Numbered from the stretch's first letter, positions 28,071-38,659 are shown. The stretch is DNA of 64,000 bases from Psychrobacter sp. 72-O-c (GCF_904846605.1 NZ_CAJHBI010000005.1:62001-126000), one strand, 5' to 3'. A program made the numbers and translations. The notes: generated from the sequence alone by a model not told the origin.

Positions 28071-28379
28071 ATTAAGCTATCCAAAACTATTATTAATTAC
28101 TGTTTATAAACCGTATCACGCTCAAAAACGATTAGTGGCAAAATCTATATAGTATATTTCGACGAACAAACATATATAAAAATCCAGGGTTAAAATTAAC
28201 GGTTGAAGTTATGCTTTATCGGATAAAAATCGGTTGCCCTATTAGTGCTTTGCTACCCTACTTTTCTGCATCTTTCATATCATCATTAAAACAAGGTTTA
28301 GTAAAGTCAGATATAATCTTCTATCTCGCCATATCTATCAACGCAATTAAATAAAGACATAACGTTTCTTTTGATAATA
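28071..28379. other. AT-rich gap with no gene, next to a transposase remnant
   Basis: Nothing codes convincingly in these 309 bp. Together with the remnant at 28380-28520 it is probably the scar of a decayed insertion element inside locus 1. No terminal inverted repeats could be made out by eye. Confidence 0.4.
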
Positions 28380-28520
28380 ATGTATGGTTATCGCATTATA
28401 TACTTACCCTCTCACAGTTCTGACTTAAACCCTATCAAGGATAAATTAGCAGCTATATTCGGAAAATTATTTAAACAAACTATCCATGATATAGGTTGTA
28501 TTAACTTTATGTTGAACTAG
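28380..28520 (+). pseudogene. IS630-family transposase C-terminal remnant
   Basis: A 46-codon plus-strand frame reads GYRIIYLPSHSSDLNPI near its start. This is close to the IS630-family hallmark GYxxxYLPPYSPDLNPIE that carries the last acidic catalytic residue. Here the Glu after NPI is Lys, and the rest of the transposase is absent. The frame ends at 28520, directly against the stop of the minus-strand GT2 gene at 28521. It is the only plus-strand coding trace within the capsule loci. Confidence 0.7.
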
Positions 28521-29462
28521 TTATATCACCTTCAGAATTCGTTTTTTTACCATATGAATCTTTGTTTTAGAGCGAACACTTGGGGAAGGTAAGATATGTT
28601 TAATAAAATAAGTCAACTTAGAATCAGAGAGTGCAAACCCATTAAGTATTTTCCTTCTCTTTCTATTAACTTCTATCCACTGAAGCAATTTTTTTTCATC
28701 CTTTACTGAAATTAAATTGTTAGCTTTAGCTAAATTACAATCAATTATATATTGTTGTGATATACAATCAACATCCATCTTTGCAAGAGAAAGAGCTCCA
28801 GATAAATTATTATCATGCCTTCTATAACAGATACCTATATCCGAAGAAATTGCAGTTTGCCCCATGATAAGGCCACGTATAATATAGGGAGTATCCTCTG
28901 TAATACTATTTGACTCTAAATCACCAAAGGTATCGTGTACCTTTTTTCTAAAAGCTCTTGATGCCCCACTAAAAGGAATTTCTTTCCCTGATACAAAATC
29001 ATTCAAATCAAACTTTCTTATACCATCGTACTTTACTCTCTCACCACTACTTATTACATTACCAGCACCATCAATAACGTTGTCATTAAATGAGACGAAT
29101 GTGACATTCTTGTTTTTAGAAAATATATCTACTGTATTTGACACCCTACTTTTTAGGGATATATCATCACCAGCTGCGACTACTATGATCTCTCCCTTAG
29201 CCATATTCACTAGTTTATTAAAATGTCTAATTAACCCTAAGTTTTCTTCGTTTTTATTTAAGATTATATTTTTTGTAGACAAGTAGCTTTTGATGGTAGC
29301 ACATATTTTTTTATAGGTATTATCAGACGATGAATCATCAGATATAATGAATTCAATATTATTATAATCTTGCTCTAACAGTCCTTTAATAGCACTCTCA
29401 ATAAACTGTTCATGATTATAAGCTAGGAGGATACACGTTACTAAAGGTTTCATTTTCACCAC
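28521..29462 (-). CDS. Glycosyltransferase family 2
   Basis: A 313-aa GT-A enzyme: PLVTCILLAYNHEQFIESAI near the start, IEFIISDDSSSDNTYKKI, and AAGDDIS as the metal-binding acidic motif. The middle region SGASRAFRKKVHDTFGDLES and RRHDNN resembles rhamnosyl- or fucosyl-type GT2 enzymes of O-antigen loci, which is only a hint. Met4 is an alternative start. It is the first transferase after the dTDP-sugar block, so it is a candidate for using that sugar. Confidence 0.86.
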   Translation of the reverse strand: MVKMKPLVTCILLAYNHEQFIESAIKGLLEQDYNNIEFIISDDSSSDNTYKKICATIKSYLSTKNIILNKNEENLGLIRHFNKLVNMAKGEIIVVAAGDDISLKSRVSNTVDIFSKNKNVTFVSFNDNVIDGAGNVISSGERVKYDGIRKFDLNDFVSGKEIPFSGASRAFRKKVHDTFGDLESNSITEDTPYIIRGLIMGQTAISSDIGICYRRHDNNLSGALSLAKMDVDCISQQYIIDCNLAKANNLISVKDEKKLLQWIEVNRKRRKILNGFALSDSKLTYFIKHILPSPSVRSKTKIHMVKKRILKVI

Positions 29463-29573
29463 TATAATTAGTATTAATAATTAATAAGAATTATCATAAT
29501 CAATTGTTTGATTAGACCATCTTATTCCTATGTATAAAATAAAAGTCATTCAGTACTAAAAAATTAAACTATA

Positions 29574-30680
29574 TTAATTGAAAGCATTGATTGCATTAAC
29601 AACTTTTTGAATATCGTTAAAGGTTATAGTGGGCCCTATTGGCAAACTTATGATTTGCTGATGAATTATTTCCGAGACTGGATAACTCTCTGTATTCCAT
29701 TCTTTATATGCTTGCTGATGGTGGGGAGGTATAGGGTAGTGGACTAGGGTTTGAATCCCTTGTTCTATTAGGTGCTTTTGTAGGGCGTCACGCTGTTCGC
29801 AGCGTACTACAAATAAATGCCAAACATGGGATTCTTCACTTTGCCAGTTAGGTAGAATAATACTTGCATTGTTTATACCATCCATATAAGCCTTAGCAAC
29901 AGCTCGACGCGCAGCAATCTCAGTATCTAAATGACGAAGTTTAGCACGCAGTACCGCAGCTTGGATTTCATCTAAACGACTATTTACGCCTTGGTATAGG
30001 TTTTCATATTTTTTATGACTGCCATAACTTCCCAGGGCACGCAATGTTTGAGCTAACTCATCATCATTAGTAGTAACAGCTCCTGCATCGCCTAATGCCC
30101 CTAGATTTTTGCCCGGGTAGAAGCTAAAACCACTTGCATCCCCCCAATTACCCGCTTTTTTACCGTCAATGCTGGCACCATGTGCTTGAGCGGAGTCTTC
30201 AAGTACTAATAAGTTATAGCGTTTGGCTATATCCATGATCGCTGGCATATCAGCTAATTGACCATATAAATGTACAGGTAAAATAGCCCGTGTTTTGTTG
30301 GTAATTGCAGCTTCGGTATTTTTGGGACACAAATTATAGGTTGCCAAATCAGGCTCAACTAACACCGGTACCAAACGATTTTCGGTAATAGCAAGAATAC
30401 TGGCAATGTAAGTATTAGCAGGGACGATAACTTCGTCGCCTTCTTTTAATTTACCCAACTCTTTCCATGCTCGCATAGTAAGAGTCAGTGCATCAAGTCC
30501 GTTTGCAACGCCAATCGCGTGCTTGGCACCGCAGTAAGCTGCAAACTCTTGCTCAAAGGCACTCACTTCAGTGCCTTGTACATACCAACCAGAATCAATG
30601 ACACGAGTGCAAGCGTTAACAAGCTCTTCACGGTATTGAGCATTAATGGCTTTAAGATCAAGAAAAGAAATATTAGTCAT
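29574..30680 (-). CDS. fdtB: dTDP-3-keto-6-deoxyhexose aminotransferase (FdtB/QdtB type)
   Basis: A 368-aa PLP enzyme of the DegT/DnrJ/EryC1/StrS family. Visible features are the [12 protein letters not shown] block, [11 protein letters not shown] (Asp contacting the PLP nitrogen), and [19 protein letters not shown], whose Lys in the PGKNLGA motif is the Schiff-base lysine. In the FdtB/QdtB subgroup it aminates C3 of dTDP-3-keto-6-deoxyhexose with glutamate as donor, giving dTDP-Fuc3N or dTDP-Qui3N. The formyltransferase gene upstream overlaps it by one base (TAATG), and the ketoisomerase and rmlAB are adjacent, so the step fits the pathway. Confidence 0.88.
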   Translation of the reverse strand: MTNISFLDLKAINAQYREELVNACTRVIDSGWYVQGTEVSAFEQEFAAYCGAKHAIGVANGLDALTLTMRAWKELGKLKEGDEVIVPANTYIASILAITENRLVPVLVEPDLATYNLCPKNTEAAITNKTRAILPVHLYGQLADMPAIMDIAKRYNLLVLEDSAQAHGASIDGKKAGNWGDASGFSFYPGKNLGALGDAGAVTTNDDELAQTLRALGSYGSHKKYENLYQGVNSRLDEIQAAVLRAKLRHLDTEIAARRAVAKAYMDGINNASIILPNWQSEESHVWHLFVVRCEQRDALQKHLIEQGIQTLVHYPIPPHHQQAYKEWNTESYPVSEIIHQQIISLPIGPTITFNDIQKVVNAINAFN

Positions 30681-31852
30681 TATAAATCCAAAAAACCGAC
30701 TTGCTGTTTAGTAATATAATCATAGATGGTCTTGCCAGACCAATCTTTTAGCATAGGATCTGCACCATGGTTGATAAGATACTTTATTACTTTATTGTCT
30801 TTATGCTTTAGTGAATAATCTTTTGCATACATAAGCACTGCTGTCCCACGATAGTTTCTATCATTTATCAGTGCTCCATTATCAAGTAGATAAGCTATCA
30901 GATCTACTCTTCCATAATATGCTGCAACAATGATTGGAGACCATCCCTTTCCATTCCTATCATTTACCCCTAAAATATTCACCATTTTTTTAGAAAAACT
31001 TTCCACATTCATTTTATTCATATTCTGGAGTATATTATCTAGATCATCAAAGTATAGTTTTACATCATAATCAACAGATGAAACTGAAAAATAATCAAGC
31101 TCTTTTGAAATTATAGTACCAGGTGGAAATACAGATTTATTGTTAGTTATTATTACATCCGAAATATCAAGCCCTTCAAATGTCAAAAGCTGATATGGTC
31201 GAAAACTAAACGCATAGACCTGCCTTTTGATTTGCCAAGCAGTTCTTTTAAAGTTGATTTTCAAGTTTTTATAGTCTATAGAACTGGCAGAGTAATAAGT
31301 AGATCTAATGGCTGATTGCTTTTTATAAGTTATGTTTTTATTTATAATTCTTTCAAACCATTCGGAAATTAACAGTTTAGCATTATCTATATACTTTCTA
31401 TAACAATCTTGGCTTCTGTCACTTGCGTTTAAATCGAACACTCTTTGAGAAACTATATCACCTGTATCTATCCCTTTATCTATTTTGTGTAAAGTCACAC
31501 CACTATTTTTATCACAAAACAAGATAGGCCAAACTGATGTATACATTCCTTTATATTCAGGCAACTTTGAAAAGTGTATATTATAAACACTTTCTGTAGA
31601 GAGCATAGCAGGCTTTATTAGCTGATCAAATTCTAATGATATAAAACAATCTATTTCAGTATCGTATACCTCATTGAGATTTTTAATAACTATATTATTA
31701 TCCTTCGCGGCTTTAGACAATGATCGTTGCCATCCATCGACACCTAGGTCATTTTTATTTGGAATAACTATAATTTTATCTAAGTCAAAAAACTCCATTG
31801 CTAAAAATAGCCCATGAACTGCTATATCATTTTTACCTGCTATTACGATCAT
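30680..31852 (-). CDS. dTDP-3-amino-3,6-dideoxyhexose N-formyltransferase with ankyrin repeats (QdtF-like)
   Basis: A 390-aa protein. Residues 1-200 are a formyltransferase fold with the catalytic set Asn91 and His93 ([13 protein letters not shown]) and Asp129 (KGIDTGDI), using N10-formyltetrahydrofolate. A linker of about 100 residues follows, and the C-terminus (about 300-385) has ankyrin-type repeats ([40 protein letters not shown]). The same build is known for QdtF of Providencia, which formylates dTDP-Qui3N and whose ankyrin part binds nucleotide sugar. It overlaps fdtA by 4 bp and fdtB by one base. The product is probably dTDP-Fuc3NFo or dTDP-Qui3NFo. Confidence 0.85.
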   Translation of the reverse strand: MIVIAGKNDIAVHGLFLAMEFFDLDKIIVIPNKNDLGVDGWQRSLSKAAKDNNIVIKNLNEVYDTEIDCFISLEFDQLIKPAMLSTESVYNIHFSKLPEYKGMYTSVWPILFCDKNSGVTLHKIDKGIDTGDIVSQRVFDLNASDRSQDCYRKYIDNAKLLISEWFERIINKNITYKKQSAIRSTYYSASSIDYKNLKINFKRTAWQIKRQVYAFSFRPYQLLTFEGLDISDVIITNNKSVFPPGTIISKELDYFSVSSVDYDVKLYFDDLDNILQNMNKMNVESFSKKMVNILGVNDRNGKGWSPIIVAAYYGRVDLIAYLLDNGALINDRNYRGTAVLMYAKDYSLKHKDNKVIKYLINHGADPMLKDWSGKTIYDYITKQQVGFLDL

Positions 31853-32247
31853 TTAACTACCTCTAAAAACTCATCATAATCACGAATATAATCACTTTCA
31901 TCGTAATGTTCACTAGCAAGCACTAAAAGCACGCAGTCTTCACTAAAGTCATGCATTTCTCGCCATACTAAATCGCCAATGATTAACCCTTTAGTAGGTG
32001 AATCTAACCAAGCCTCTTCACGAGTTTTCCCATCGTCAAGGATCATACGACATTTACCAGTAATACAAATAGCAATTTGCTTCAAGTTATGATGAGCATG
32101 AAATCCACGCGCAACATTTTTTTGAGTTGCAAAAATATAGTAAACACGTTTAATTGGGAAAGGCACAGTGCTTTCTGTCTCTAAAGCTACTAAAGAGCCA
32201 CGATCATCGCCTAACGGTGGAAATTCAACCCATTGTATTAAACTCAT
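31849..32247 (-). CDS. fdtA: dTDP-4-keto-6-deoxyglucose 3,4-ketoisomerase (FdtA/QdtA type)
   Basis: A 132-aa single-cupin protein of the WxcM-like family. It shows DDRGSLVALE (14-23), KRVYYIF, the metal-free cupin core RGFHAHHNLKQIAICITGKC and LVWREMHDFSEDCVLLVLAS. It isomerises the RmlB product to the 3-keto sugar used by the aminotransferase. From memory, Arg in the DxRGSL position and RGFHAH resemble FdtA (galacto product, Fuc3N) more than QdtA (KYGHL, gluco product, Qui3N). This favours Fuc3N but is not proof. It lies 2 bp after rmlA. Confidence 0.87.
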   Translation of the reverse strand: MSLIQWVEFPPLGDDRGSLVALETESTVPFPIKRVYYIFATQKNVARGFHAHHNLKQIAICITGKCRMILDDGKTREEAWLDSPTKGLIIGDLVWREMHDFSEDCVLLVLASEHYDESDYIRDYDEFLEVVK

Positions 32248-32249
32248 TA

Positions 32250-33122
32250 TTACTCTTCCACTAGAGAAATCAGATACTGACCATAAGAGTTTTTGCTCAT
32301 ATTTTGACCAGCAGCTAATACTTGCTGCTTAGTCAACCAGCCATTATTTAGAGCGATTTCTTCTAAACAAGCGACTTTATAACCTTGACGCTTCTCTATA
32401 GTCTCAACGAACTGAGCCGCTTCTAATAAGCTCTCATGAGTACCCGTATCAAGCCATGCAAATCCCCGACCTAACAACTCTACACTTAGGTCACCACGCT
32501 CCATATACCTCTGGTTAACTGTAGTGATCTCAAGCTCGCCACGATCAGATGGCTCAACTTGCTTAGCAATATTGATCACATCATTATCATAGAAATAAAG
32601 CCCAGTGACCGCATAATGTGATTTAGGATTAGTAGGCTTTTCTTCTATCGAGATAGCACGTTTTTCATTATCAAACTCAACCACGCCAAAACGCTCAGGA
32701 TCTTTGACTTGGTAGCCAAACACTGTTGCCCCTTTTTGACGATTAACGGCTTGACGCAGTAGCGGTGTGAATCCTTGACCATAAAAGATATTGTCACCCA
32801 GTACCAAGCAGACATTGCTATCGCCAATGAAGTCTTCACCTAAGATAAAGGCTTGAGCAAGACCGTCAGGACTTGGCTGTACAATGTAACTAATATCAAT
32901 ACCTAACTCACTACCATGACCTAATAGACGCTTAAAGCCATCAATATCATCAGGCGTACTGATAATAAGTACTTCACGGATACCTGCCAACATTAGCACC
33001 GATAATGGATAATATATCATCGGCTTATCGTAAATGGGTAATAGCTGCTTAGAGACGCCCTTAGTAATTGGATACAGGCGTGTGCCTGAACCACCGGCTA
33101 GGATAATACCTTTAGTATTCAT
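32250..33122 (-). CDS. rmlA: Glucose-1-phosphate thymidylyltransferase RmlA
   Basis: A 290-aa nucleotidyltransferase of standard length. It opens with the signature [20 protein letters not shown] and [31 protein letters not shown] holds the metal-binding Asp, and VIEF-type [20 protein letters not shown] follows. It makes dTDP-glucose from glucose-1-phosphate and dTTP, the first step of the dTDP-amino-sugar route. It starts directly after the rmlB stop. rmlC and rmlD are absent, so the pathway branches to an amino sugar rather than rhamnose. Confidence 0.95.
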   Translation of the reverse strand: MNTKGIILAGGSGTRLYPITKGVSKQLLPIYDKPMIYYPLSVLMLAGIREVLIISTPDDIDGFKRLLGHGSELGIDISYIVQPSPDGLAQAFILGEDFIGDSNVCLVLGDNIFYGQGFTPLLRQAVNRQKGATVFGYQVKDPERFGVVEFDNEKRAISIEEKPTNPKSHYAVTGLYFYDNDVINIAKQVEPSDRGELEITTVNQRYMERGDLSVELLGRGFAWLDTGTHESLLEAAQFVETIEKRQGYKVACLEEIALNNGWLTKQQVLAAGQNMSKNSYGQYLISLVEE

Positions 33123-34202
33123 CTACACATTTGCTCCTAATCTTTCGCCTTGATAACTACCATTTTGTACTCTTCTACACCAGTCAAGGTTGTCTAAATA
33201 CCATTCAACTGTTTTGCGGATACCACTCTCAAAGCTCTCTTCTGGTGTCCAGTTCAGCTCTTTATCAATCTTACTAGCGTCAATCGCATAACGCATGTCA
33301 TGACCGGGACGATCTTTCACAAAGGAAATTAAACTCTCGTAAGATTGCGAGTTAGCTTGTGGCTGTAGCTCATCTAAAATCTTGCAAATAGTTTTTACCA
33401 CTTCAATATTCTGCTTTTCGTTATGCCCACCGATATTATAAGTCTCGCCTACGCGGCCTTCAGTAGCTACTTTATACAATGCCCGAGCATGATCTTCTAC
33501 ATATAACCAATCACGGATTTGATCGCCTTTACCGTAAATAGGCAGGGGCTTGCCATCTAGAGCATTTAAAATAACCAAAGGAATAAGCTTTTCTGGAAAG
33601 TGATAAGGGCCGTAGTTGTTAGAGCAGTTAGTAATAAGCGTTGGAAAGCCATAGGTGCGTAGCCACGCTCTCACTAAATGATCTGAACTGGCCTTACTAG
33701 CTGAATAAGGGCTACTGGGTTGGTAGGCAGTATCTTCTATAAATAGATGTTTATCTGCATCTTCTTGCTCACTAGGATGTGGCAGATCTCCATAAACTTC
33801 ATCGGTACTAATATGGTGAAAGCGGAACGCTTGTTTGCGTTCAGTGTTTAACTCATTCCAGTAAGTACGAGCGGCTTCTAACAGAGTATAAGTGCCAACA
33901 ATATTGGTTTGAATAAATTCAGCTGGGCCATCTATGGATCGGTCGACATGAGATTCGGCTGCAAGGTGCATAACCGCATCGGGCTGGTGTTCCGCAAATA
34001 CGCGCTTAAGTTCTTCTGCATTGCAGATATCAATTTGCTCGAAAGCATAACGTTGACTGTCACTTACACTAATAAGCGACTCCAGATTACCGGCATAGGT
34101 TAACTTATCAAGATTAATGACGCTATCTTGAGTGTTGTTCATTATATGACGTATAACAGCAGAACCAATAAAGCCCGCACCGCCTGTAATCAATATTTTC
34201 AT
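33123..34202 (-). CDS. rmlB: dTDP-glucose 4,6-dehydratase RmlB
   Basis: A 359-aa extended SDR. It has the NAD-binding [17 protein letters not shown] at 4-20, [19 protein letters not shown], the [12 protein letters not shown] active-site block with the T-D-E triad, and the catalytic YSASKASSD. It converts dTDP-glucose to dTDP-4-keto-6-deoxyglucose. It is adjacent to rmlA with no gap, and 22 bp downstream of the ABC flippase gene. Length and motifs are fully typical. Confidence 0.95.
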   Translation of the reverse strand: MKILITGGAGFIGSAVIRHIMNNTQDSVINLDKLTYAGNLESLISVSDSQRYAFEQIDICNAEELKRVFAEHQPDAVMHLAAESHVDRSIDGPAEFIQTNIVGTYTLLEAARTYWNELNTERKQAFRFHHISTDEVYGDLPHPSEQEDADKHLFIEDTAYQPSSPYSASKASSDHLVRAWLRTYGFPTLITNCSNNYGPYHFPEKLIPLVILNALDGKPLPIYGKGDQIRDWLYVEDHARALYKVATEGRVGETYNIGGHNEKQNIEVVKTICKILDELQPQANSQSYESLISFVKDRPGHDMRYAIDASKIDKELNWTPEESFESGIRKTVEWYLDNLDWCRRVQNGSYQGERLGANV

Positions 34203-34224
34203 TTAAATTCCTATAAGGCATCTA

Positions 34225-36024
34225 TTAAGCATGCTCTGCCATTTTTTTAAACTCTGTATTATGTTCAACCAGATGCTCATAAGTACCTGAGTCAACTATT
34301 TTTCCATGAGCCATTAAATAAATAACGTCACATTTCTGTACAGTCTTTAGACGATGAGCAATCATAATGATAGTCTTTTGACCACTAAACTCGTGTATAG
34401 CATCCATAACTATTTTTTCTGTAATACCATCTAGGGCACTAGTGGCTTCGTCAAATACTAAGACATCTGCTTCATGATAAAGAGCCCGAGCAATGCCAAT
34501 ACGTTGACGCTGGCCACCTGAAAGCTGGACCCCACGTTCACCTACTTTCGTACTTACCCCGTTAGGAAGTTCTTCAACCAGTTCGGTTAAATGAGCAAGT
34601 TTGAGTGTTTTGTTTACTTGCTTTATATCGATGTCTGCGGCAGGTAAACCAAAAGCAATATTTTCAGCAATAGACCCTTCACTTAAGAAAATACTTTGCG
34701 GTACGAAGCCTAAGGTATTTTGCCAAGCACGTTTGTTTTCAGCAGTAATGCAAGTGTCATCCATGTATAGATGACCGCTTTGCGGCGTTAGCAGGCCAAG
34801 TAATAAGTCAATTAGGGTAGACTTTCCAGAACCAGATGATCCTACTAGACCGACCACACTATTAACGGGAATAGTCATAGTGACCCCATTCACAGCCGGT
34901 CTTGATTTGCCAGGATAACTAAACTGTATGTCGCTTAAAGTAATTTGCTGCTTTAATTCTGTACGTATGGATAGCGTTTCTTTAGTAATAGATTTCTGGC
35001 TATCAACTGAGCTCTCTAAGTCTCCTTTAACGGCTTCAAACGCCGCTAAGCTTCCTTTAATTTGAGCGACGCTAGAATATATTTGTTGTAAGGCAGGCAG
35101 TAGTTTAAATGCTGCTAAAGCGTAAACAGCTAAAATTGGCAGTACTGCCCCTAGATTGCCGTCGTGCCACTTAATCAGTAGCAGTACCAGTCCAATCATG
35201 CTACCAAAGGCTATCAGCTCCATAAAATAGCGCGGTACTTGACTAATACCGGCATTTAATCCTAGAGCGCGAGCGTAAATCGTGCCACTTTCTTCAAAAC
35301 GCTTGACGAAGTCGTAGCTGCGATTAAGCAGCAAGACATCTTTAATACCACCAAACCCTTCGTTCATTAACCTAAAGCGATCAGTAGAAACTTGAGATAT
35401 CTTTTGGCCATTAGAGACTAGTTTCTTACGAACCAGCTTATAAAGTGAGAAATAAGCCAAAGCAAATATGAATAAACCGACTATAGCTATAACGGGGTTA
35501 TAAATTATGATACTGACAGCTATGAGAACAGCTAGCACTACTTTTGCATTCATTCGCATCAACGGCTGTATTATTCCACTCGTTATGCGCATGGCTTCTG
35601 TAGATACTTGCTTAGTCAACTGGGCGCTACTACCACTGGCATGAAACTGCCAATCTTCTCGCATATAATAAGCATAAAGACGATCCGCAATTTCAATCCC
35701 TACACTAGCGCCATAGAGTGATAACTTCCAAGTGGTATACATAGAAACTATAGTAGAGATAGTTAAGGCAACAAGAACTAATAGACCCGTATAGAATACA
35801 AAATCCATAGGATTCGTCAAGCCGGACAGTTGGTATAATTCGGCAAAAATATTACTTTTTTCCAGTATAGAAATATCACCCACTAAAGCCATAAAAGGCG
35901 CTATAGAAGCAATACCTAACAACTCAGTAAAAGCCATAACCACTACCAGCACTTGCAGGATATAAAACTGTCTTACTTGCTGAGCTGAAAGCAATGAGAA
36001 AAGCTGCCTAATCATCTTAAACAT
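34225..36024 (-). CDS. ABC-type lipid-linked oligosaccharide flippase (PglK-like)
   Basis: A 599-aa half-transporter. Six membrane segments lie in residues 1-320, and the ATPase domain has Walker A GSSGSGKS (395-402), ABC signature LSGGQ (501-505) and Walker B VFDEATSA (523-530). Homologues in sugar loci (PglK/WlaB) flip undecaprenyl-linked oligosaccharides across the inner membrane using ATP. It lies between wbpP and rmlB and would replace Wzx for locus 1, where no Wzx is seen. An MsbA-like lipid exporter is the alternative, but the context favours a flippase. Confidence 0.85.
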   Translation of the reverse strand: MFKMIRQLFSLLSAQQVRQFYILQVLVVVMAFTELLGIASIAPFMALVGDISILEKSNIFAELYQLSGLTNPMDFVFYTGLLVLVALTISTIVSMYTTWKLSLYGASVGIEIADRLYAYYMREDWQFHASGSSAQLTKQVSTEAMRITSGIIQPLMRMNAKVVLAVLIAVSIIIYNPVIAIVGLFIFALAYFSLYKLVRKKLVSNGQKISQVSTDRFRLMNEGFGGIKDVLLLNRSYDFVKRFEESGTIYARALGLNAGISQVPRYFMELIAFGSMIGLVLLLIKWHDGNLGAVLPILAVYALAAFKLLPALQQIYSSVAQIKGSLAAFEAVKGDLESSVDSQKSITKETLSIRTELKQQITLSDIQFSYPGKSRPAVNGVTMTIPVNSVVGLVGSSGSGKSTLIDLLLGLLTPQSGHLYMDDTCITAENKRAWQNTLGFVPQSIFLSEGSIAENIAFGLPAADIDIKQVNKTLKLAHLTELVEELPNGVSTKVGERGVQLSGGQRQRIGIARALYHEADVLVFDEATSALDGITEKIVMDAIHEFSGQKTIIMIAHRLKTVQKCDVIYLMAHGKIVDSGTYEHLVEHNTEFKKMAEHA

Positions 36025-36043
36025 ATAAATTCCACTATCAAAA

Positions 36044-37078
36044 TCAACCTAAAAACTGTACATACCAAGGCATGGCTTTCTCAATCCCTTGGATAATATC
36101 AAACTGAGGATCATAACCCAATCTTGTTTGAATCTTACTGATATCTGCTTGGCTATGCCGCACATCACCAGCACGAAAGTCTTGATAAACGGGATCTTGG
36201 TTATAGCTCACACCATTTTCACTTAAGCTGTCTTTTAATGCGGTAAATAAAGTATTTAGCGTCGTACGACCACCGACTGCCACGTTATAAACTTGATTCT
36301 TAGCGTCACTATTTGCAGTCGCTGCCAAAATATTGGCCTGCACCGCGTTTTCAATAAAATTGAAATCACGACTGGTGTCACCATCGCCATTAACAAAGAC
36401 TTTATCACCCTGAATCATAGCAGCCGTCCACTTAGGAATCACCGCTGCATAAGCACCATCAGGGGTTTGGCGTTTGCCAAAAATATTAAAATATCGCAAA
36501 CCAATCGTATTGAAGTCATAAGTGCGAGCAAATACATCGGCATATAACTCATTGACATACTTGGTGACTGCATATGGCGATAATGGGTTGCCAATGGCAT
36601 CTTCGACTTTAGGTAACGCAGGATGGTCACCATAGGTTGAACTACTGGCAGCATAAGTGAAGCTTGATACGTGTGCATCACGCGCTGCAACCAGCATATT
36701 CAGATAACCATTAATGTTAGTGTCATTGGTAGCAATGGGATCGGCAATAGAACGCGGTACCGAGCCTAAGGCCGCTTGATGCAGGACATAGTCCACACCA
36801 GTACACGCCACTTGGCAATCTTTAAGATTACGAATATCGCCTTCTATAAAGGTAAAATTCTGCCATTGCTGCGCACTTACTAATGCTTGTACTTCATCTA
36901 AATTATGCTGAAAGCCGGTAGCAAAGTTATCTAAACCCACGACCTTTTGGTTAAGCAGTAATAAAGTCTCGAGTAAGTTTGACCCTATGAACCCGGCTAC
37001 CCCAGTGACCAGCCAGGTTTTTGGCTCATTTGCCAGTGTTTGCTTAATTTGTTCATAGGCTGTCTGTGTCTGTATCAT
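36044..37078 (-). CDS. wbpP: UDP-GlcNAc/UDP-GlcNAcA 4-epimerase (WbpP/TviC type)
   Basis: A 344-aa extended SDR with a short N-terminal lead before the NAD site ([19 protein letters not shown], about 22-40). It also has [17 protein letters not shown], the catalytic SSSTYG and YAVTKYVNE, and [19 protein letters not shown]. The blocks match WbpP/TviC (Vi antigen) more than GalE. It interconverts UDP-GlcNAc/GlcNAcA with the galacto forms. Adjacent to tviB, it probably yields UDP-GalNAcA for locus 1. Confidence 0.9.
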   Translation of the reverse strand: MIQTQTAYEQIKQTLANEPKTWLVTGVAGFIGSNLLETLLLLNQKVVGLDNFATGFQHNLDEVQALVSAQQWQNFTFIEGDIRNLKDCQVACTGVDYVLHQAALGSVPRSIADPIATNDTNINGYLNMLVAARDAHVSSFTYAASSSTYGDHPALPKVEDAIGNPLSPYAVTKYVNELYADVFARTYDFNTIGLRYFNIFGKRQTPDGAYAAVIPKWTAAMIQGDKVFVNGDGDTSRDFNFIENAVQANILAATANSDAKNQVYNVAVGGRTTLNTLFTALKDSLSENGVSYNQDPVYQDFRAGDVRHSQADISKIQTRLGYDPQFDIIQGIEKAMPWYVQFLG

Positions 37079-37116
37079 TATTACTTTCCCAATTGCTTAT
37101 TATATGAACTCAATAT

Positions 37117-38394
37117 TTATAGTCGGATATCAGTCTCATCTTTAGCAAAGACGTACTTTAGATCATAAAGGACATGATCGCCTTTGCCAAGGGCACGAAT
37201 GTTGTCTATTCCCATTTGCACAAACTGGTGATGGGCGACGGCTAAGATGATGCCGTCATAAGCATTCGCTACTGGTTCACTCACAGGAGTGATGTTGTAT
37301 TCGCGCTGGGCCTCAGCCGTATTCACCCAAGGGTCATAAACATCGACTTCAATATTATATTCTTGTAACTCATTCACGATATCGATTACTTTAGTATTGC
37401 GTACATCTGGACAGTTTTCTTTAAAGCTAAGCCCAAGTATCAATACTTTTGCGCCTTCGACTTGTATACGCTTTTTAATCATAGTTTTGACCAGTTGGGT
37501 GACTACGTACTCACCCATGCTGTCATTCAAGCGACGTCCAGCGAGAATAATCTCTGGGTTGTAGCCAATGGCCTGTGCTTTGTGGGTTAAATAATAAGGA
37601 TCGACCCCGATACAATGACCACCGACTAGTCCTGGGCGAAATGGCAAGAAGTTCCATTTGGTACCTGCGGCTTCTAATACCGCTTCGGTATCTATATTCA
37701 TCTTATTAAAAATAACCGCTAACTCATTGATCAAAGCAATATTGACATCTCTTTGGGTATTTTCTATAACTTTTGCCGCTTCTGCTACCTTGATACTCGG
37801 TGCTTTGTGTGTACCTGCGGTGATAATAAGGTTATATACCTCATCGACAAAATCTGCGACTTCAGGAGTAGATCCAGCGGTAACCTTTAAAATATTAGTA
37901 ACGCGATGCTCTTTGTCACCGGGGTTGATACGCTCAGGGCTATAACCCGCATAAAAGTCTTGGTTGAAGACTAGCCCAGAGACTTGCTCTAATACCGGGA
38001 TACAGACTTCTTCAGTGGCACCAGGATAAACCGTTGACTCATAGACCACAATATCGTCTTTTTTCAGCAAGCCACCAATAGCCTTTGAAGCACTAATTAA
38101 TGGCGTCAAGTCGGGCTGCTTATAGTCATCGATAGGCGTCGGTACAGTCACAATAAAAAAGTTACAGTCTTTGAGCGTGGCAATATCTGAGCTATAGCTC
38201 AATTGTGTGGCTTCTGCTAGCTCCTCATTACTGACTTCTAGCGTATGATCTGTGCCTGACTTTAAATCATTGATTCGGTTAGTATTAATATCAAAACCAA
38301 TCACTGACTGCTGCTTACCAAACTCAACAGCGAGTGGTAGACCCACATAGCCAAGACCAATTACTGCTATCTTAAGATTGCTTGTATTCATCAT
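37117..38394 (-). CDS. tviB: UDP-N-acetylhexosamine 6-dehydrogenase (TviB/WbpO type)
   Basis: A 425-aa UDP-sugar dehydrogenase. It shows the NAD site [18 protein letters not shown] (9-26), [27 protein letters not shown] and the catalytic Cys in [34 protein letters not shown] follows in the C-terminal UDP-binding domain. The motifs match the TviB/WbpO subgroup that oxidises UDP-GlcNAc or UDP-GalNAc to the uronic acid. Together with wbpP it supplies an acidic amino sugar. It follows wzc after 358 bp of non-coding DNA. Confidence 0.92.
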   Translation of the reverse strand: MMNTSNLKIAVIGLGYVGLPLAVEFGKQQSVIGFDINTNRINDLKSGTDHTLEVSNEELAEATQLSYSSDIATLKDCNFFIVTVPTPIDDYKQPDLTPLISASKAIGGLLKKDDIVVYESTVYPGATEEVCIPVLEQVSGLVFNQDFYAGYSPERINPGDKEHRVTNILKVTAGSTPEVADFVDEVYNLIITAGTHKAPSIKVAEAAKVIENTQRDVNIALINELAVIFNKMNIDTEAVLEAAGTKWNFLPFRPGLVGGHCIGVDPYYLTHKAQAIGYNPEIILAGRRLNDSMGEYVVTQLVKTMIKKRIQVEGAKVLILGLSFKENCPDVRNTKVIDIVNELQEYNIEVDVYDPWVNTAEAQREYNITPVSEPVANAYDGIILAVAHHQFVQMGIDNIRALGKGDHVLYDLKYVFAKDETDIRL

Positions 38395-38558
38395 AATATC
38401 CTGTTAACTGTTCTTATTCATTGTATCTGCTGCAAGCGCAGTAACGATAATTTTTCTTGACGCGCAGTGTATATGAGTCCGTAAGCTGAAAGTATCATTG
38501 ATAATGAGTGATAGCATCATATTTATACAAGTGCCTTATTGCTACAAACAGCTATTTT

Positions 38559-38596
38559 TTGTGACATCCTCTCTATGGAGGACCGCATTGTCACAA
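38559..38596. promoter_or_regulatory. Bulged inverted repeat between wzc and tviB
   Basis: The outer arms TTGTGACA / TGTCACAA and inner arms TCCTC / GAGGA form a hairpin with a six-base bulge on one side. No U tract follows on the minus strand, so it is not a plain terminator. In the 358-bp gap it may be an mRNA processing or attenuation element, or a protein site. Confidence 0.45.
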
Positions 38597-38637
38597 TAAA
38601 CATCATATTTATAAGCTGGTTAGTACTCAAACTATGA

Positions 38638-38659
38638 GGCAGCGCTAATGAGCGCTGCC
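38638..38659. promoter_or_regulatory. Perfect 9-bp hairpin downstream of wzc (locus 1)
   Basis: GGCAGCGCT and AGCGCTGCC are separated by AATG. The GC-rich stem lies about 95 bp past the wzc stop and has no following U tract. It could be a Rho-dependent stop, an RNA-stability element or a partial terminator that lowers expression of tviB and later genes relative to wza-wzb-wzc. Confidence 0.5.

Noticed and set aside
24852-30680. Defence-like or phage genes within the AT-rich part of the capsule locus
   Set aside because: All frames there have glycosyltransferase, pyruvyl transferase or sugar-modifying motifs; low GC is normal for such blocks.
38638-38659. GC-rich hairpin as a plain intrinsic terminator
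   Set aside because: No U tract follows on either strand, so it is listed as a structure of unknown role.
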